Shown here: positions 39,301 through 47,121 of the stretch, one piece after another
Numbering within the stretch: position 1 is the stretch's first letter
Layout: the number at the start of each line of letters is the position of its first letter
Source of the DNA: Tritrichomonas foetus
Lineage: Eukaryota > Parabasalia > Tritrichomonadida > Tritrichomonadidae
Length of the DNA: 48,793 nt
Direction: 5' to 3'
NCBI GenBank assembly: GCA_001839685.1
Contig: MLAK01000558.1
Coordinates: 1 to 48,793 of the forward strand
Translations under genes and position numbers: made by a program
Notes under the pieces: generated by a model
The model's database searches: none
Seen by the model: the letters and a program-made list of their open reading frames with translations, nothing else
Told to the model about the DNA's origin: nothing

Positions 39301-40766
39301 GAGATCAAACAATTGTTGGTATTGAAGAAATTACGCTTCACTTTAACCAGTTCTTATTAAGATATATACAAGATTTCATGAAAACAACCGAGCATATTCG
39401 AGATAAATTCTCTAAAAAGAAATCAACATTTTGTGATAGTTCAATTCATGATTTTCCGATTGAAAAAGTTCAACTTAATGTTGATGTTGTTCGTGTTTTA
39501 TTTGTATCTCTTGAATCAGAATTACAAGCCATTGGAATCTTAGAGAAAACCAATCTAAGCATGCTTGGAAAACCGCTTGAAGACGAAGATCTCACGACTG
39601 CAATTCATGTATTAATTCAGCAGTTCAAATTTATGATTAATACGCAAGATCCTGATATTACTGGTGAAAATCCTCTCATTTGTATAGAAGGACCTGACAT
39701 ATTTACAGCAACAAAATGCTCACAACTTGCAATTAAATCTATTTCCTTAAATACATCGCCTCTGGATATTGCAGCATTAAACTCCATTCTTGATGAATGC
39801 TTTGGTGAAGAAAAACCAGCAGCCCCGCCTGTAAACATGAATGGAAATGAGCCAAGTGAATCCAAAGTTAGTCTTTTAGTTCCTGAAGTTCGAATTTCAC
39901 TGAGTACTTCAAATGAATACACTACCATTGATCTTAAGAAGATAAATGCCAATTTCCACAACTATGTTGACAAAACACTTGAACTTTCTTTAATGATCAG
40001 TCAAGGACATATCATTGATTCTGCAAAAGATCCGGGATTTAAAGATGTTCTTGTTAAATGGGAACAGCAAAGTGTTCAAAAAGCTGGAAGACCATTAATT
40101 CATATACAGCTTAAAATGCCTCCAAAAATATCTGGAGCTTACATTTTCTCACAAGTTGAAATTAATATTGAACCAACAATTATTTGTTATGACGCTAAAT
40201 TCTGGGATGATCTTATTCTTATATTTAAGAAGCAAATGGAAGAAAAACCAACTTATGGTGATCCTTTCATTTTAATGAGTGAAAATGATTCATCAATGAT
40301 TTTACCATTCCAAACATTTGATAAATCAATTTTCCCTGAGCAACAAGAAGAAACGCAAGAACTTTATAAAACAGATAAAGCAATCAAAATCAAAAAGAGA
40401 ACAAAGAGTGCAAAAACTATGATGATGATTAATTATTTCAGATTGAATCCAATTTCAATGAATGTTTCTTATCGAAATCCTGACAATAAAATTCTTTCTG
40501 AAATCAATAATTTTCAAGGACAACTTCATGAAATTATTTATCATGATTTGTCTGTTGAACCCACCGAAATTGCTGAAAAATTAATGGCTGATATTGCTAA
40601 AGATATGATTCCACAATTCATTAAACATGTTGTTGGTATTAAAAGACCAGACAAAACGCAAGAACAAATGATTGAAGAATGGCTGAAATCTGACAGTGAT
40701 AAATTATCTCAAACAGATAAACAAAAGAAACTTTTATTTGGACCAAAGACAGTCAAAAAGAAATGA
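36303..40766 (+). CDS. BLTP2/FMP27/SABRE-type bridge-like lipid transfer protein
   Basis: 1487 aa from the ATG at 36303; an in-frame TTG at 36273 is not used. A single N-terminal membrane anchor (MDFLFFCFFLSVVIFLWALL) is followed by long alternating beta/helix segments typical of a lipid-conducting groove. Near residue 711 the LVWWDMMRLQMRGQFLF block matches the GFWDK domain (WWDK-R---HG) of FMP27/Hobbit/SABRE. Downstream segments (WFAMPLLIFGQSQL; RLNDFQMMTHCDMQLYGSKF) fit the same family. These proteins move phospholipids at ER-plasma membrane contact sites. It is shorter than the ~2100-2600 aa fungal, plant and animal forms, apparently because the groove is shorter. The C-terminus is basic (KTVKKK). 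Another VPS13-related protein is less likely because of the WWD block. Confidence 0.8.
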   Translation: MDFLFFCFFLSVVIFLWALLFRLFTGWYINRALSKKFQLTPGPKPFSYSTLILTTNDFTLTLQNLFVSVNFFGLFSSRFVFLSVNCESVDIEFFHKPHHTLKHKPHTVSENIFIQVCLHILTMLIKKIIIRIGSFSVKRKSISLQASMLNFDYLMQNKAFCVDFDIQEFSIALDDFLIVQFNPISFHPRFDADPILSLINLEAIAIPFGYSVPSIKMSIDKNELKFEKIDCSWIFPRGKIEITTPELKARLSTTFPKFSLNITELSGFFSRHLYEITNLNLDKNQISVKKLKIYNEERLFLKIDQYSGSQISNEEWNHNCNNIDVLYHTKTGLCIIPFIFKEIAPYFEKMMRKPDKIILPAFKLITNRIFFHFKLTDLATMDIKIHDISMENCLIKINNIKVLFNNIKIAIMKTFNILINENDFLEIRFKTFHFHGRTNIIIADFLTETLFAWRAVAPYMLKHYVDHESLPFPVVLKCDLITCVFHDSILHQSLSRANRTLPEILSDSYIREFLLTKRAKELSMSQQSQSISLDKLRALKFAEYVNSVKHNAAHKYKFRFLFYNFLLSMDARGFTEKIKFIHQVDPTTKLYYSDILWEAMFGVNAEMSWSKMEVFAFDIPKPLYYGTSILFKGPVIIAEPRHKEFVDLHFTVDGDKFVSSKSPLKLRMYTDLLISANEFYYYFSDCLQPIFQEMSLCFQSVFPLGVDPSDRLVWWDMMRLQMRGQFLFKANIFEARFMGTRDYRDLTDYMPIKLYGWRMLFREGDVLMNVERWISPRVYNDVDGPISLDLPKINWTFKFHWVSYQGCDTKKYIVLPIVKRFGEPNYDTYKDFRANEIIMDDSTLSFSEIGGIVPNFTLDLAHFEWFAMPLLIFGQSQLMKCQYRKKYGYRMDKRPPLKYFNELKRHGWLRIIANVFVFRIFDHFPISGSQNIQGSSVDLRLNDFQMMTHCDMQLYGSKFSSKFKAESLSINATDLAHYASVDPRRTPSFITMAPLVVEYGDQTIVGIEEITLHFNQFLLRYIQDFMKTTEHIRDKFSKKKSTFCDSSIHDFPIEKVQLNVDVVRVLFVSLESELQAIGILEKTNLSMLGKPLEDEDLTTAIHVLIQQFKFMINTQDPDITGENPLICIEGPDIFTATKCSQLAIKSISLNTSPLDIAALNSILDECFGEEKPAAPPVNMNGNEPSESKVSLLVPEVRISLSTSNEYTTIDLKKINANFHNYVDKTLELSLMISQGHIIDSAKDPGFKDVLVKWEQQSVQKAGRPLIHIQLKMPPKISGAYIFSQVEINIEPTIICYDAKFWDDLILIFKKQMEEKPTYGDPFILMSENDSSMILPFQTFDKSIFPEQQEETQELYKTDKAIKIKKRTKSAKTMMMINYFRLNPISMNVSYRNPDNKILSEINNFQGQLHEIIYHDLSVEPTEIAEKLMADIAKDMIPQFIKHVVGIKRPDKTQEQMIEEWLKSDSDKLSQTDKQKKLLFGPKTVKKK

Positions 40767-41027
40767 TTACATATTAGAACCGCTATGTATTTTTTGTGTA
40801 ATGTAAGTAAATTTTATTATTATTACTGAAGATGGCTTTCCTTTTTTTGTATTTTTATTGTTTGAATGTATCAATATAATTGTTGTAATGATTTTTGAAT
40901 CGTGTGCGGTGTGGCCAATTTATGCCTGAAAAAAGTGTATTTTTTTCCAATGTATATATGGCCGAATTATATTCAAACGTCAAAACCTTTCAAAATTATG
41001 ACATTTGATTTGAAAAAAACTAAAATA

Positions 41028-42017
41028 ATGAGCGAAGAAGGAAAAGGAACGAAAGCCAATCCTTCAAAAAACACAGAAAATCGATTCAATGTTGTTCCTA
41101 TTTGGGAGTACGATACAGATGGTGAAGGTATTTCACATATTTCCCTTTCTCCCAATAAGAAAGAAGTCGCTTTATCGCAATGGGACGGAAATATTCAAAT
41201 AATTTCATCACGAACGGGAAGAATTTCATACACAGTACCTTTCATTGATAAAAAGTCAGTCGTCACGAGCACGAAATTTCATCCAACCGACAAATTAATC
41301 ATTTCGACTGGCACTTCGGGCCACGTTTGTATGTGCAAGTTTCAATCCTCCAACTACACGTGGTCCTCTCGTGAAGAAGATAACTCAATCTACGCGTGCG
41401 ACTTTTCATTGAGTGGCGATAAAATCATGACTGGTGGAAAAGATGCCTCAATTCGTTTGTACGATACAGAAACTGGCAAAAATATCAAAACGTATTCAAA
41501 AAAAGATGGCGTGGAAACATATTTCCATAATTCTCGAATCTATTCCATCGTTTCTGATCCGACTGATAACAATCGATTTGTATCAGGCGGTTGGGACCGA
41601 AAAGTTATCGTTTGGGATATTCGAACGTCTGACGGTGTTATGCATATCGGCGGACCAAATATTTGTGGTGATTCAATCGACATCAGAAAAAGTGAAATTC
41701 TGACAGGATCCTGGCGTTCAAAAAGTCAATTGGAGTTATGGGATATTCGAAACTGCAACTTAATCAGAAGTGAAGAAGCGGGTTCGATGCAAATCTATGG
41801 TGCCAAGTTTAGTCGAGCTTCAGATTTCTTGGTTGCAGGTGGCTCTGATTCACAAAACATTCGAATATTCAATTCTCATCTTGCGCCGAAAGAAAGGCTT
41901 GGATTTTTCGAAGGATCTGTCACGGCAGTTGCGGCTGCGGCTGATGGATCAGCTGTTTTTGCAGCAACACAATCTGGGAAATGTGTGGCATTCGCCAAAG
42001 GTGAGGCACCTCAATAA
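41028..42017 (+). CDS. WD40-repeat protein
   Basis: 329 aa from the ATG at 41028 (MSEEGKGTKANPSKN). Another ATG at 40998 would add ten residues and is the main alternative; the frame open back to 40902 begins only with GTG. About six to seven WD40 blades cover residues ~20-325. Examples are ISLSPNKKEVALSQWDGNIQ, SLSGDKIMTGGKDASIRLYD and FVSGGWDRKVIVWDIRTSDG, the last with the canonical GH/WD-like ending. It has no other domain, so it is probably a scaffold in a complex. The pattern is close to many single-propeller proteins and no specific ortholog is claimed. It ends 7 nt before an AATAAA-like stretch, and the stop is followed by TAAA. Confidence 0.88.
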   Translation: MSEEGKGTKANPSKNTENRFNVVPIWEYDTDGEGISHISLSPNKKEVALSQWDGNIQIISSRTGRISYTVPFIDKKSVVTSTKFHPTDKLIISTGTSGHVCMCKFQSSNYTWSSREEDNSIYACDFSLSGDKIMTGGKDASIRLYDTETGKNIKTYSKKDGVETYFHNSRIYSIVSDPTDNNRFVSGGWDRKVIVWDIRTSDGVMHIGGPNICGDSIDIRKSEILTGSWRSKSQLELWDIRNCNLIRSEEAGSMQIYGAKFSRASDFLVAGGSDSQNIRIFNSHLAPKERLGFFEGSVTAVAAAADGSAVFAATQSGKCVAFAKGEAPQ

Positions 42018-42652
42018 AATGAAAAGTACACAACCTGGAAATACGTTTATTTTCATTAAATAAACTGAACTTTTTCGAATCTTGGAAACAACTTCCCGAC
42101 TCTCTGATGCTTAATTTACAGCAACAAATTTTTGCTGAATAGATATCAACCAATAAAAAATGCCAAAATTCGCTTGGTTACAATTATCGAAATTACACAT
42201 TATTTCTAAAATCTCAAGGCAGATGAAAGATTTTGCCCTTTCCACTAGATCAAAGAGTTACTCAACTATTTCTCTATATTATCCCTACTATGTGGACAAT
42301 TTTATCGAATTTATCTTGCAATACACTAATTTTATTGAATTTTAATTTTCCGAAAGATTGATGCTTAGATTTTTTTTCAAACTTTGCCAACATACACAAT
42401 TTCGTCAGAATGTATTAGCATCGATTTATAAAGCATTTTCGTCTTTTGGTTGTCGAGAATTACGTTCTCAAAAAAAATTCGATATTTGATTAAAGTCTAA
42501 TGAACAAATTGTATTCAACTCACATAAAATCATGAACATTCTTATTAATAAAGAAGGAAATTGAATTTAATTCTGAAATTATTTGTGAATCTTATTTTTT
42601 GGGCATAATTTTTTTTTCTTTCTTAAAATCCTTTTGAAGGAGCTTATCCATG

Positions 42653-42654
42653 NN
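42653..42654. other. Two undetermined bases (NN)
   Basis: The only ambiguous bases of the window. They mark a scaffolding or consensus uncertainty, so sequence continuity between the WD40 gene and the right-hand elements is less certain here. Confidence 0.95.
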
Positions 42655-42996
42655 AATACTCTCAAAAATCAAGGATATGTCGCATATGTGTGGGAAAAAA
42701 GTAGATTTTCATTTTCAATAGAATAGACGATATAATGTATTCAAAACCAAAAGTATTTCTAAAAAAATTGCTTTTTTAATTAAATCGAAGAATATCTCAA
42801 AAATAAAAAGACAAAATCTCTTAATATTTTGGATATATTATTTTTTAATTATACTAATTATATAGAGAAAATATAAATAAAATCATAAGCGTAGAAGCAT
42901 AGGTTGTGTACTTTTATAAAATGTATTTAATTTTTCGAAATTTTTGAAACTTTTGATTTTATCTGATATTATTGTGTATGACATCGAAAGATTCCA

Positions 42997-43089
42997 TACC
43001 CCTGCATTAAAACCAAGCCTGAAAAAGGCCTCATCCGAGTTTGGTTAATTTGAAATTCTGGCTTAACTTTTGGCAATAATGCAGGTGTA
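42997..43089. repeat. Small TA-flanked inverted-repeat element, copy B
   Basis: Ends TACCCCTGCATTA (42997-43009) and TAATGCAGGTGTA (43077-43089) are inverted with a single mismatch. An internal hairpin pairs AACCAA with TTGGTT (43011-43016 and 43041-43046) and encloses GCCT/AGGC. TAACTTTTGG (43064-43073) is identical to the minus strand of copy A (9582-9591) and sits 16 nt from the end, against 18 nt in copy A. Both copies carry TA at each outer edge. The internal sequences otherwise differ, so the two are related mainly at one end. Confidence 0.5.
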
Positions 43090-43357
43090 TAAAAGATCCT
43101 GATGATGATTTCTTTAAAATGCACTTGAAAAGAAATTTAAAATGAAAAATCTGATGTGATTTCTTTCTCATTTCGAAATGAAAGAATAATCCTAGAAAAA
43201 ACAAAGAAAGTTAGTGAAGTAAAGTCATTTCTTATTTATTTTTCAGTATAGCCTTGATTATAATTTATATAAGAAACCCAATATCCAATGAGATTAGCAA
43301 AATATGTAGTTAAGGTCAAATAAAGGTCAAAAGTGGTATAAAAATCAATGGGTAAAT

Positions 43358-43522
43358 ATGATGTGAGCTTTGCTGGTTCTTTGGATCACTTTGACTTGGA
43401 AGAGGTACGGCGAGTGAATATGGCTGAGGGAGAGCAGTGAACCAGAGCCGTAGTCACGCGCCAGCGCCTTCTTCAATGGCCGAATGAGTCACATGTCATT
43501 GGGGCCCGCAAAGTCACATCAC
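43358..43522 (+). repeat. Family-2 inverted-repeat/structured element, long copy
   Basis: 165 bp from ATGATGTGA (43358-43366) to TCACATCAC (43514-43522). It matches the short copy (18075-18164, minus strand) at both ends and carries an extra, strongly structured centre. That centre includes a perfect TACGGC/GCCGTA stem (43406-43411 with 43447-43452) enclosing GGCT/AGCC. It is clearly GC-richer than its surroundings and has no ORF. I compared it by eye with SRP RNA, RNase P RNA and snRNAs and could not assign it. The transcribed strand is unknown. Confidence 0.6.
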
Positions 43523-43687
43523 ATTCATCCATTTTTCTGTTAAAAAGCTTGAAGGGCTATGTGATGTGATGTGAAAATGTATCGTTAATGAAAAATTTCA
43601 CATGGCAGAAATTAAAAATTCACAATTCTTTTTGTATCAAACGCTAATTCCCCACAAAATTCCAATTCGCTTGTAAATCGTCATTAA

Positions 43688-44755
43688 ATGAGTCGAAAAA
43701 TCTTTTACTCTCCAAACACTTTCCAGTCTTACGGCGATCCTGAAATCGAAGGTGTCGACAAATTCCTCAAAGAGAATGCTCTCAACGATAAAGCCGCAAT
43801 TACCAAATTCGAAGAACGAGTTGCATCCCTTTTTAATGTCAAGTATGGAATTTTTGTGAATTCTGGAAGCTCGGCCAATCTTCTTGCCTGCTTAGCGCTT
43901 GACATTAACGAGAAAGATGAAGTCATTACGCCAGCCTGCACTTTTCCAACTACGCTTTCGCCGTTGATATTTTTACGATCGAATGTTGTTTTCTGTGACG
44001 TTTATGAGCGCCACTACGTTCCATCCGTTCAACAAGTTTTAGATTTAGTTACAGACAAAACCACGGCCGTTTTAATTCCCGATCTTGTTGGCGATAAATT
44101 TGATTTCGAATTACTTCGCACAAAGCTTGCCGAAATTGGTCGAACGGACATCAAATTCATCGAAGATGCCTGCGATACAATCACCACGACTGTTGCTGAT
44201 GTTGCCACTGTTTCATTTTATGCATCACATATAATTAATGCGGGCGGATGTGGCGGAATGGCTCTCACAAATGATGATGACCTTGCCGACAAAATGAGGA
44301 GGCTCAGATCGAGCGGAGCCTGGGATTTCTCGGCTCCTTCATTCTGCGCAATTTTCGGATATTTCAATTCTCTCAAAATTGATGAGTTTCGAAACAAAAG
44401 ACATGAAAACCTTCTTCATTATTATGAGAGACTAAAAAATTGCGATTTTTATGAACTCCCCGAAAACGCTGAGGCCTCATGGCTTTCGATGGCAATTATC
44501 ACAAAATCTCATCGCTTCGAAATCGTTCAAGAACTCGAATCTCTCGGCGTCCAAACACGATTGGTGATGGCTGGAAACATCCTTCGACAGCCTTTCTATG
44601 CAAAGCTTTTCCCACAGGTAAATCCAGAAAATTTCCCTGAAACAGAAAAAATATTCCGTGGAGGACTCCTCATTGGTTTACATCAAGGAATCTCATCTGA
44701 AGATGTTGACTTCATTTGTGATAAGCTGATCGAGTTTGCTGAGAGGTATAAATGA
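43688..44755 (+). CDS. DegT-fold PLP enzyme with His at the PLP-lysine position: ColD/RfbH-type sugar 3-dehydratase candidate
   Basis: 355 aa, full length for the DegT/DnrJ/EryC1/StrS family. Motifs: FVNSGSSANLLA (about 57-68, phosphate loop), TPACTFPTTLSP (about 81-92), IEDACDT (158-164, Asp160 to the pyridine nitrogen), then SFYASHIINAGGCGGMALT. In sugar aminotransferases the sixth residue of that last motif is the Schiff-base lysine. Here it is His181, as in ColD and RfbH (E1), which use pyridoxamine phosphate to remove the 3-hydroxyl of 4-keto-6-deoxy sugars on the way to 3,6-dideoxyhexoses. Such genes are typical of bacterial surface polysaccharide clusters, so gene transfer is likely; codon composition is now similar to conserved host genes. 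No other dideoxysugar gene is nearby. The ATG at 43688 follows TCATTAA directly. Confidence 0.82.
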   Translation: MSRKIFYSPNTFQSYGDPEIEGVDKFLKENALNDKAAITKFEERVASLFNVKYGIFVNSGSSANLLACLALDINEKDEVITPACTFPTTLSPLIFLRSNVVFCDVYERHYVPSVQQVLDLVTDKTTAVLIPDLVGDKFDFELLRTKLAEIGRTDIKFIEDACDTITTTVADVATVSFYASHIINAGGCGGMALTNDDDLADKMRRLRSSGAWDFSAPSFCAIFGYFNSLKIDEFRNKRHENLLHYYERLKNCDFYELPENAEASWLSMAIITKSHRFEIVQELESLGVQTRLVMAGNILRQPFYAKLFPQVNPENFPETEKIFRGGLLIGLHQGISSEDVDFICDKLIEFAERYK

Positions 44756-45320
44756 AATTATTTGAATGTAAATAAAAAGTGATTCTTCTTTAAAAAATTA
44801 TGAAACATTTTGTACAAATAATCAAGAGAAACATTTATAACTCACAAACCCTTTTGCTGAATACTCAATAGGAAACAGCGAGATTGAAAACATGCAGAAA
44901 TGCAATCAAAAAGAATCTTGGAAAAGAATATCTTTTCATTTATTTAATTTTGAATCATAAATGCAGGCTCATTTAATTTGATGTTGGTAGAGTTTCAAAG
45001 CACTCTCACACTTTCTGAATATTGCTTGCAGTAGTGAATGCAGCCAAACAACTTTTTGATTAGATTTATCTGAATAATGTTATTTTTCTAGTGTAGCTAA
45101 CAAAAAGATATGATAAACATATTTATTTCAATAATGAATATTCATTGTCAACATTTTTTTCATGTATCACTTCCCATTTAGAACCTGATGCTTTCATTTC
45201 ACTTTTTCTGTATATAGACCAAATTAATTCATAAAAAGTAATCCATTCAAAAAGATCGGAAACATTATTAATTGAATCCAAATTTATCGTACTTATACGT
45301 TTGTGAAAAAATAACTAGAG
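44756..45320. other. Intergenic spacer
   Basis: 565 bp of AT-rich sequence; no gene, repeat or RNA structure was recognised. An AATAAA-like stretch (TGTAAATAAAAAG) shortly after the dehydratase stop may serve polyadenylation. Confidence 0.4.
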
Positions 45321-46217
45321 ATGGCACTTCGATCTCTAGAACCAGAAAACGAGCAAACAGCCAGGATACTTCTTCGCCAAGGTAGATCTGATAGTGCATG
45401 TCGTATATTAGAATCATCAATGGCAACCAAAGCAAAAACATATGGATCAGATAGCATCGAATTTCAAGAAGCGTCAATCGAAAATATTGAATCACTCTTA
45501 CAAAATGTTGTTATGCTTGTTGAATCCAAAAAATACGACGCAGCGGTTGTCCCACTCAATAAAATATTATCTTGGACCTCTCCCGGTGAAAATTCTCTTC
45601 CGATACAAGAACCAAACAAATCCCAATATCGTGCAATCGCTTTCTTTCTCAACGGATGTGTCGAAAAAGGCAAAAATAATTATGAATCATCTTTGCAATA
45701 TTATATGAATGCTGCGCCTTTTTTCGAATCATGTGGCATGGTTTCAGAGCTTGTTGCTTCATATATCGGTGCGTCGCACACCCTTATGGCGCTGGACAGA
45801 GATGACGAAGCATTAATTCATCTCAGAACAGCATACGATTTATTGTCATCGCCAGACGTTTCCCCAAATGTTGCAAATCCTGTTCATGAAGCTATGGCTT
45901 ATATTTACATGAAGAAAGGTCAATTTGAAAAGGCAAAAGAGTCACTCGAGATGGCAATCAAAACACGCACATTGACTGAATTCTTACCAAAATTCAGAAT
46001 TGAACAGAGCAGATGCAGTTCTGCAAATTCTACACACAGCGCTGGATCTGGGCCAAAGCCGCCCTCTGCAACAAGTGGCGGTGCAAGATTCAGAGCTAAT
46101 ATGGCCCGACAAAAAAGAGGCTCAAATTCGTCTGTGAAGAAAGAAATTGGGCATCTTCCAATTAAAGAGCTCGGACAACTGAAAATATCGGTTAATCGAC
46201 TAATGTCTTGTGTTTAA
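45321..46217 (+). CDS. TPR-like helical protein
   Basis: 298 aa. Residues ~10-215 are repeated helix pairs of tetratricopeptide character. The clearest are AIAFFLNGCVEKGKNNYESS, ASYIGASHTLMALDRDDEAL and AMAYIYMKKGQFEKAKESLE, which keep the W/L-G-A-F-A-P spacing with G-Y and A at the expected places. The C-terminal ~80 residues are basic and low-complexity (SSANSTHSAGSGPKPPSATS, then ARFRANMARQKRGSNSSVKK), probably flexible. TPR proteins act as protein-binding scaffolds, and no partner can be named. The first ATG is used. The stop overlaps a TAAATAAATAAAA run suited to polyadenylation. No signal peptide or membrane span is present. Confidence 0.8.
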   Translation: MALRSLEPENEQTARILLRQGRSDSACRILESSMATKAKTYGSDSIEFQEASIENIESLLQNVVMLVESKKYDAAVVPLNKILSWTSPGENSLPIQEPNKSQYRAIAFFLNGCVEKGKNNYESSLQYYMNAAPFFESCGMVSELVASYIGASHTLMALDRDDEALIHLRTAYDLLSSPDVSPNVANPVHEAMAYIYMKKGQFEKAKESLEMAIKTRTLTEFLPKFRIEQSRCSSANSTHSAGSGPKPPSATSGGARFRANMARQKRGSNSSVKKEIGHLPIKELGQLKISVNRLMSCV

Positions 46218-46652
46218 ATAAATAAAATTTCTTTTTTTCCTTTTACATTTTTTGACCCCAATTTCATTTTGTGTGTCAAATTGTGCTTTTCAAATTAGAG
46301 AAGAATTTGAGCAGTTATTAGGTTCAATGATTCAACAACAATATATTGTGCATGTTCAAGCTTTACATGTATGTATCAGTTCAATATGAGTTTCAGAGAT
46401 ATAAATTGAATCACTTCTTTGCTAATGAAATATAAATAATGTCAAATAGGCAATAGACAAAGAGAAAATGACAATTTGGGAGTTATTTTTGGCAAAATTC
46501 TAATAAGAAACGACTTCAAAGTGTTTTCGTAATTTGTATTATGGCTTATTAGAGTCAAATTTCTCAGAATAAGTCGAAATTTCATCTTCTCAAATGAAGT
46601 CACAAATGAATTGATCAATTTTCTGAGTTATGTAAAGTATTCAAAGTGAATC
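46218..46652. other. Intergenic spacer
   Basis: 435 bp with no recognisable gene, repeat or RNA; only AT-rich flanking sequence. Confidence 0.4.
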
Positions 46653-47066
46653 ATGATTCTTCTTTTCATTTTTTGCTCTCCTCTCCTTGCAAAGAGATTA
46701 CACAAAAAAGAAAGCGCATTGTTTGATTTACCTATTATTTTTGATAATGTTCAGCCTATTAAAGCTAAAATGAAGAATAAAAAAAGTGAGAAAGAATCAT
46801 GGAATTTTCATGCAAAAAAAGAAAATTATGTTGATGATTTATTTCTTCCTTTTCCATCAAGTATTAACCAAACTAAATGTAGATGCTATCCATGTTCAAT
46901 GCCAAGTGAATTGACGAAATCAAATCCCAGTAACTTGAATGTAGATTTGTCACTTACATCTAAAGTAATACAACAAAGACAATTAATAAAAATGCTTAAG
47001 AGACAATTAAATGAAATAAAAAATAAACACCAAAACATGTCAAGAAAAAGTAATGTTAATAAATGA
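46653..47066 (+). CDS. Small hypothetical protein with N-terminal hydrophobic segment
   Basis: 137 aa, not recognised. The first 14 residues (MILLFIFCSPLLAK) resemble a short signal peptide or membrane anchor. The middle is basic (IKAKMKNKKSEKESWNF) and contains a small cysteine cluster (CRCYPC, about residues 90-95). The C-terminus is a probable coiled coil (VIQQRQLIKMLKRQLNEIKN). The gene is convergent with the RasGAP gene, and only ~55 bp separate the two 3' ends. Base composition is AT-rich like other unknown genes here. Its length and composition leave some doubt that it is expressed. Confidence 0.5.
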   Translation: MILLFIFCSPLLAKRLHKKESALFDLPIIFDNVQPIKAKMKNKKSEKESWNFHAKKENYVDDLFLPFPSSINQTKCRCYPCSMPSELTKSNPSNLNVDLSLTSKVIQQRQLIKMLKRQLNEIKNKHQNMSRKSNVNK

Positions 47067-47121
47067 TAAGGATCTTTCTCCTTGAATATTCTATTTGTTT
47101 TTCATATGTACTTTATTATAA

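Larger units (their letters stand above)
42018..43687. other. Intergenic region of 1.7 kb with two structured elements and an assembly gap
   Basis: AT-rich except for the two elements annotated at 42997-43089 and 43358-43522. Two undetermined bases sit at 42653-42654. Close to the second element AAGGTCAAA occurs twice in tandem (43313-43321 and 43324-43332). GTGATGTGATGTGA (43561-43574) lies inverted to the element's right end. A 61-codon ORF at 42160-42345 is not supported. Confidence 0.45.

Noticed and set aside
42160..42345. 61-codon ORF after the WD40 gene
   Set aside because: Too short, no recognisable features, and it reads like random AT-rich spacer.
42997..43089. Possible U-snRNA, because AACTTTTGG resembles an Sm site
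   Set aside because: No U1, U2, U4, U5 or U6 signature (5' splice-site complement, branch-recognition, CGCCTTTTAC loop, ACAGAGA) is present. The related copy at 9564-9665 argues for a repeat instead.
43092..43160. Possible C/D-box snoRNA (TGATGATGA followed ~60 nt later by CTGA)
   Set aside because: No terminal stem around the boxes and no C'/D' pair; such short boxes occur by chance in AT-rich sequence.
43358..43522. SRP RNA or RNase P RNA suggested by GGAGAGCAGTGAACC
   Set aside because: The surrounding conserved stems and tetraloop could not be matched, and the homologous short copy lacks this segment entirely.
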